Under the pieces are notes generated by a model. That model had not been told where the DNA came from. It made no database searches and saw only the letters and a list, made by a program, of their open reading frames with translations. A stretch of DNA of 64,000 nt from the NCBI RefSeq assembly GCF_000214705.1, contig NC_015573.1:384501-448500 (forward strand), in the 5' to 3' direction. This DNA is from Desulfofundulus kuznetsovii DSM 6115 (lineage in GTDB: Bacteria > Bacillota > Desulfotomaculia > Desulfotomaculales > Desulfovirgulaceae). Of the stretch, positions 62,366 to 64,000 are shown piece by piece. Numbering within the stretch: the first letter of the stretch is position 1; each line of letters starts with the position of its first letter. Position numbers and translations under genes: made by a program.

Positions 62366-62396
62366 TGGGGTACATAATAAGCAAAGGTGAAAGAGT

Positions 62397-63662
62397 ATGT
62401 TTTTTGATACCGCAAAAATTTATGTCAGGGGAGGAGACGGCGGAAACGGGTGCGTTGCTTTTCGCCGGGAAAAATACGTCCCCGAAGGCGGGCCGGCGGG
62501 GGGTGACGGCGGCCGGGGAGGGAACGTGATCCTGAAAGTGGATCCGGGCCTGCGCACCCTGGTGGATTTCCGCTACCAGCGTCATTACAAGGCCGGGCGG
62601 GGCCAGCACGGCATGGGCAAGAACATGCATGGCAGGCAGGGGGAGGACCTGATCCTCAGGGTCCCCCCGGGTACGCTGGTGCGGGATGCCGCTACCGGGG
62701 AAGTGATTGCCGACCTGGTATACCCGGGGCAGGAAGTGGTGGTGGCCCGGGGAGGACGGGGAGGACGGGGTAATGCCCGTTTTGTCAGTGCGGTGAACAG
62801 GGCTCCCCGTATGGCCGAAAAAGGCGAGCCGGGAGAGGAACGCTGGCTGGAGCTTGAACTCAAGCTGCTGGCCGATGTGGGTCTGGTGGGCTTTCCCAAC
62901 GCCGGCAAGTCCACCTTGATTGCCCGGGTATCGGCCGCCCGCCCCAAAATTGCCGACTACCCCTTCACCACCCTGGTGCCCAATCTGGGCGTCGTGCGGG
63001 TGGACGAGGGGCGCAGTTTTGTCATGGCCGACATACCCGGCCTCATTGAAGGGGCCCACGCCGGTGCCGGGTTGGGCCACCAGTTTCTGCGCCACACGGA
63101 ACGCACGCGCCTTTTAGTGCACGTCCTGGATATTGCCGGGAGCGAGGGGCGGGATCCCCTGCAGGATTTTGAAATCATCAACCGGGAGCTGGCCCTCTAT
63201 GACCCGGCCCTGGCGACGCGTCCCATGGTGGTAGCCGCAAATAAAATGGATTTGCCCGGGGCCAAGGAAAATCTGGGCCGTTTGGGCATAGCCCTGGGTG
63301 ATAGGTACGAAATTTTCCCCATCAGTGCCTTGAACGGGGAAGGGATAGCTCCCTTGATCTACCGCCTGGCCGAGCTGCTGGACCAGCTCCCGGCCCCCGA
63401 GCCATTGGCTGAGCAAAAGGTGCGCGTAACCAGGGTGGAGGGACCCCGGTTTACCGTATCCCGCCAGGATGGAGTGTTTTTAGTGGAAGGGCGGGAGATC
63501 GAGCGCCACGTGGCCATGACCGACCTGGAGAACGAAGAGGCGGTGGAAAGGCTGCAGCGGATCATTTCCCGGATGGGGCTGGAGGACGCCTTGAGGGAAG
63601 CTGGTATCCGGGAAGGGGACACGGTGCGCATCGGGAAATTTGAGTTTACTTATATGGAGTGA
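62397..63662 (+). CDS. obgE: GTPase ObgE/CgtA
   Basis: 421 residues. Glycine-rich Obg fold at the N-terminus ([31 protein letters not shown] region), G domain with [19 protein letters not shown] and NKMD, and a C-terminal OCT domain (~345-420). Essential GTPase in large-subunit assembly and stress/sporulation control. ATG after AAAGGTGAAAG; 31 bp after spo0B. Confidence 0.98.
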   Translation: MFFDTAKIYVRGGDGGNGCVAFRREKYVPEGGPAGGDGGRGGNVILKVDPGLRTLVDFRYQRHYKAGRGQHGMGKNMHGRQGEDLILRVPPGTLVRDAATGEVIADLVYPGQEVVVARGGRGGRGNARFVSAVNRAPRMAEKGEPGEERWLELELKLLADVGLVGFPNAGKSTLIARVSAARPKIADYPFTTLVPNLGVVRVDEGRSFVMADIPGLIEGAHAGAGLGHQFLRHTERTRLLVHVLDIAGSEGRDPLQDFEIINRELALYDPALATRPMVVAANKMDLPGAKENLGRLGIALGDRYEIFPISALNGEGIAPLIYRLAELLDQLPAPEPLAEQKVRVTRVEGPRFTVSRQDGVFLVEGREIERHVAMTDLENEEAVERLQRIISRMGLEDALREAGIREGDTVRIGKFEFTYME

Positions 63663-63665
63663 AGT

Positions 63666-63699
63666 AAAGGCCTTCCCCACTTTAAGGGAAAGGCCTTTT
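63666..63699. terminator. Terminator after obgE (bidirectional)
   Basis: Nearly palindromic AAAGGCCTTCCC / GGGAAAGGCCTTT hairpin followed by TTTT; located between convergent genes. Confidence 0.75.
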
Positions 63700-63731
63700 A
63701 AAAAGGTGTGAACCCCCCCGGGACAGGCCCT

Positions 63732-64000
63732 CTAAAAAGGTATAAAAATCAGGTTGATGGGCAGGTAGGACGCTGCCGGGGGCATAAAACGCAGGGTCTT
63801 TTGCTGCCCGGCTTCGATGATGCCCACCAGGGCTCCCTGGCCGGGTGGGTTCAGCACGCCCCGGTTGGGCAGGTAGAAGGGCTGGCCGTCCCAGGTGGCC
63901 GCGCCGGCAAAGGGCCCGCCCCGGGGTGAGAAAAACACGCCCATGCGGTGCTTCGACTCAATGGTTATTTCGTAAGACACGCCGTAATTGCCCTTGTTGT
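63732..64000 (-). CDS. Hypothetical protein, C-terminal part only
   Basis: The frame is open to the window edge on the minus strand, so at least 89 residues of the C-terminus are visible (upstream part begins NKGNYGVSYEITIESKHR). The sequence GVFFSPRGGPFAGAATWDG and RFMPPAASYLPINLIFIPF suggests a beta-rich, probably extracytoplasmic domain; similar tails occur in secreted Clostridia proteins with copper-amine-oxidase-like repeats, but I cannot assign a family. Convergent with obgE. Confidence 0.55.
   Translation of the reverse strand, partial: NKGNYGVSYEITIESKHRMGVFFSPRGGPFAGAATWDGQPFYLPNRGVLNPPGQGALVGIIEAGQQKTLRFMPPAASYLPINLIFIPF

Overview
The window looks like a chromosomal segment of an endospore-forming, anaerobic, Gram-positive bacterium of the Desulfotomaculum/Pelotomaculum type (Peptococcaceae); this is inferred from gene content and order, not from a database match. 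The evidence is the Bacillus-like block mreB-mreC-mreD-...-minC-minD-spoIVFA-spoIVFB-...-rplU-rpmA-spo0B-obgE, the tig-clpP-clpX-lonB-lonA-ysxC block, a gerA-type germination operon, a TauE/SafE transporter, a 2-hydroxyacyl-CoA-dehydratase-type protein with its activase, and a biotin-dependent sodium-pump decarboxylase. A TtuA-like tRNA thiolase hints at a thermophile. DNA is GC-rich, with frequent GTG and TTG starts.

Layout. 1-6.9 kb: cell-wall amidase (5' end outside), murI, HgdB-like protein plus activase, a metallo-beta-lactamase-fold hydrolase, rph, an XTP pyrophosphatase and a phosphodiesterase. 7-15.1 kb: phosphate transport (DUF47 + PiT), small membrane proteins with a TauE/SafE permease, a histidine kinase/receiver pair and a DUF2292 protein. 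Scattered through this part are four copies of a short promoter-hairpin-terminator RNA that I do not recognise. 15.4-23.9 kb is an accessory region: two tRNA genes, a TtuA-like enzyme, a repeat-built coiled-coil protein, a ThyA-family protein, an IS607-type element with a nonsense-interrupted tnpB, two gene remnants, an MFS transporter and an inverted-repeat element. 23.9-34.4 kb: Na+-decarboxylase subunits (minus strand), then trigger factor and the Clp/Lon proteases. 34.4-45.8 kb: an orphan solute-binding protein, valS, folC, a gerA/gerC operon without an obvious gerB, a cation exchanger, DUF4321 and maf. 45.8-64 kb: radC, cell-shape genes, Min system, rodA, SpoIVF pair, radical SAM/DUF2344 pair, RNase G, L21/L27, spo0B and obgE.

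Most noteworthy structures: (1) the four-copy small RNA with compensatory changes in its stem and a terminator that competes for the same bases; (2) three copies of a 260-bp non-autonomous inverted-repeat element, two of them flanked by exact 9-bp target duplications, all inserted 12-13 bp upstream of a -35 hexamer; (3) matching charged helical insertions of about 60 residues in both RodA and its partner PBP2; (4) a MinC reduced to its C-terminal domain; (5) an L27 without the Firmicutes N-terminal extension, with the processing protease gene also missing.
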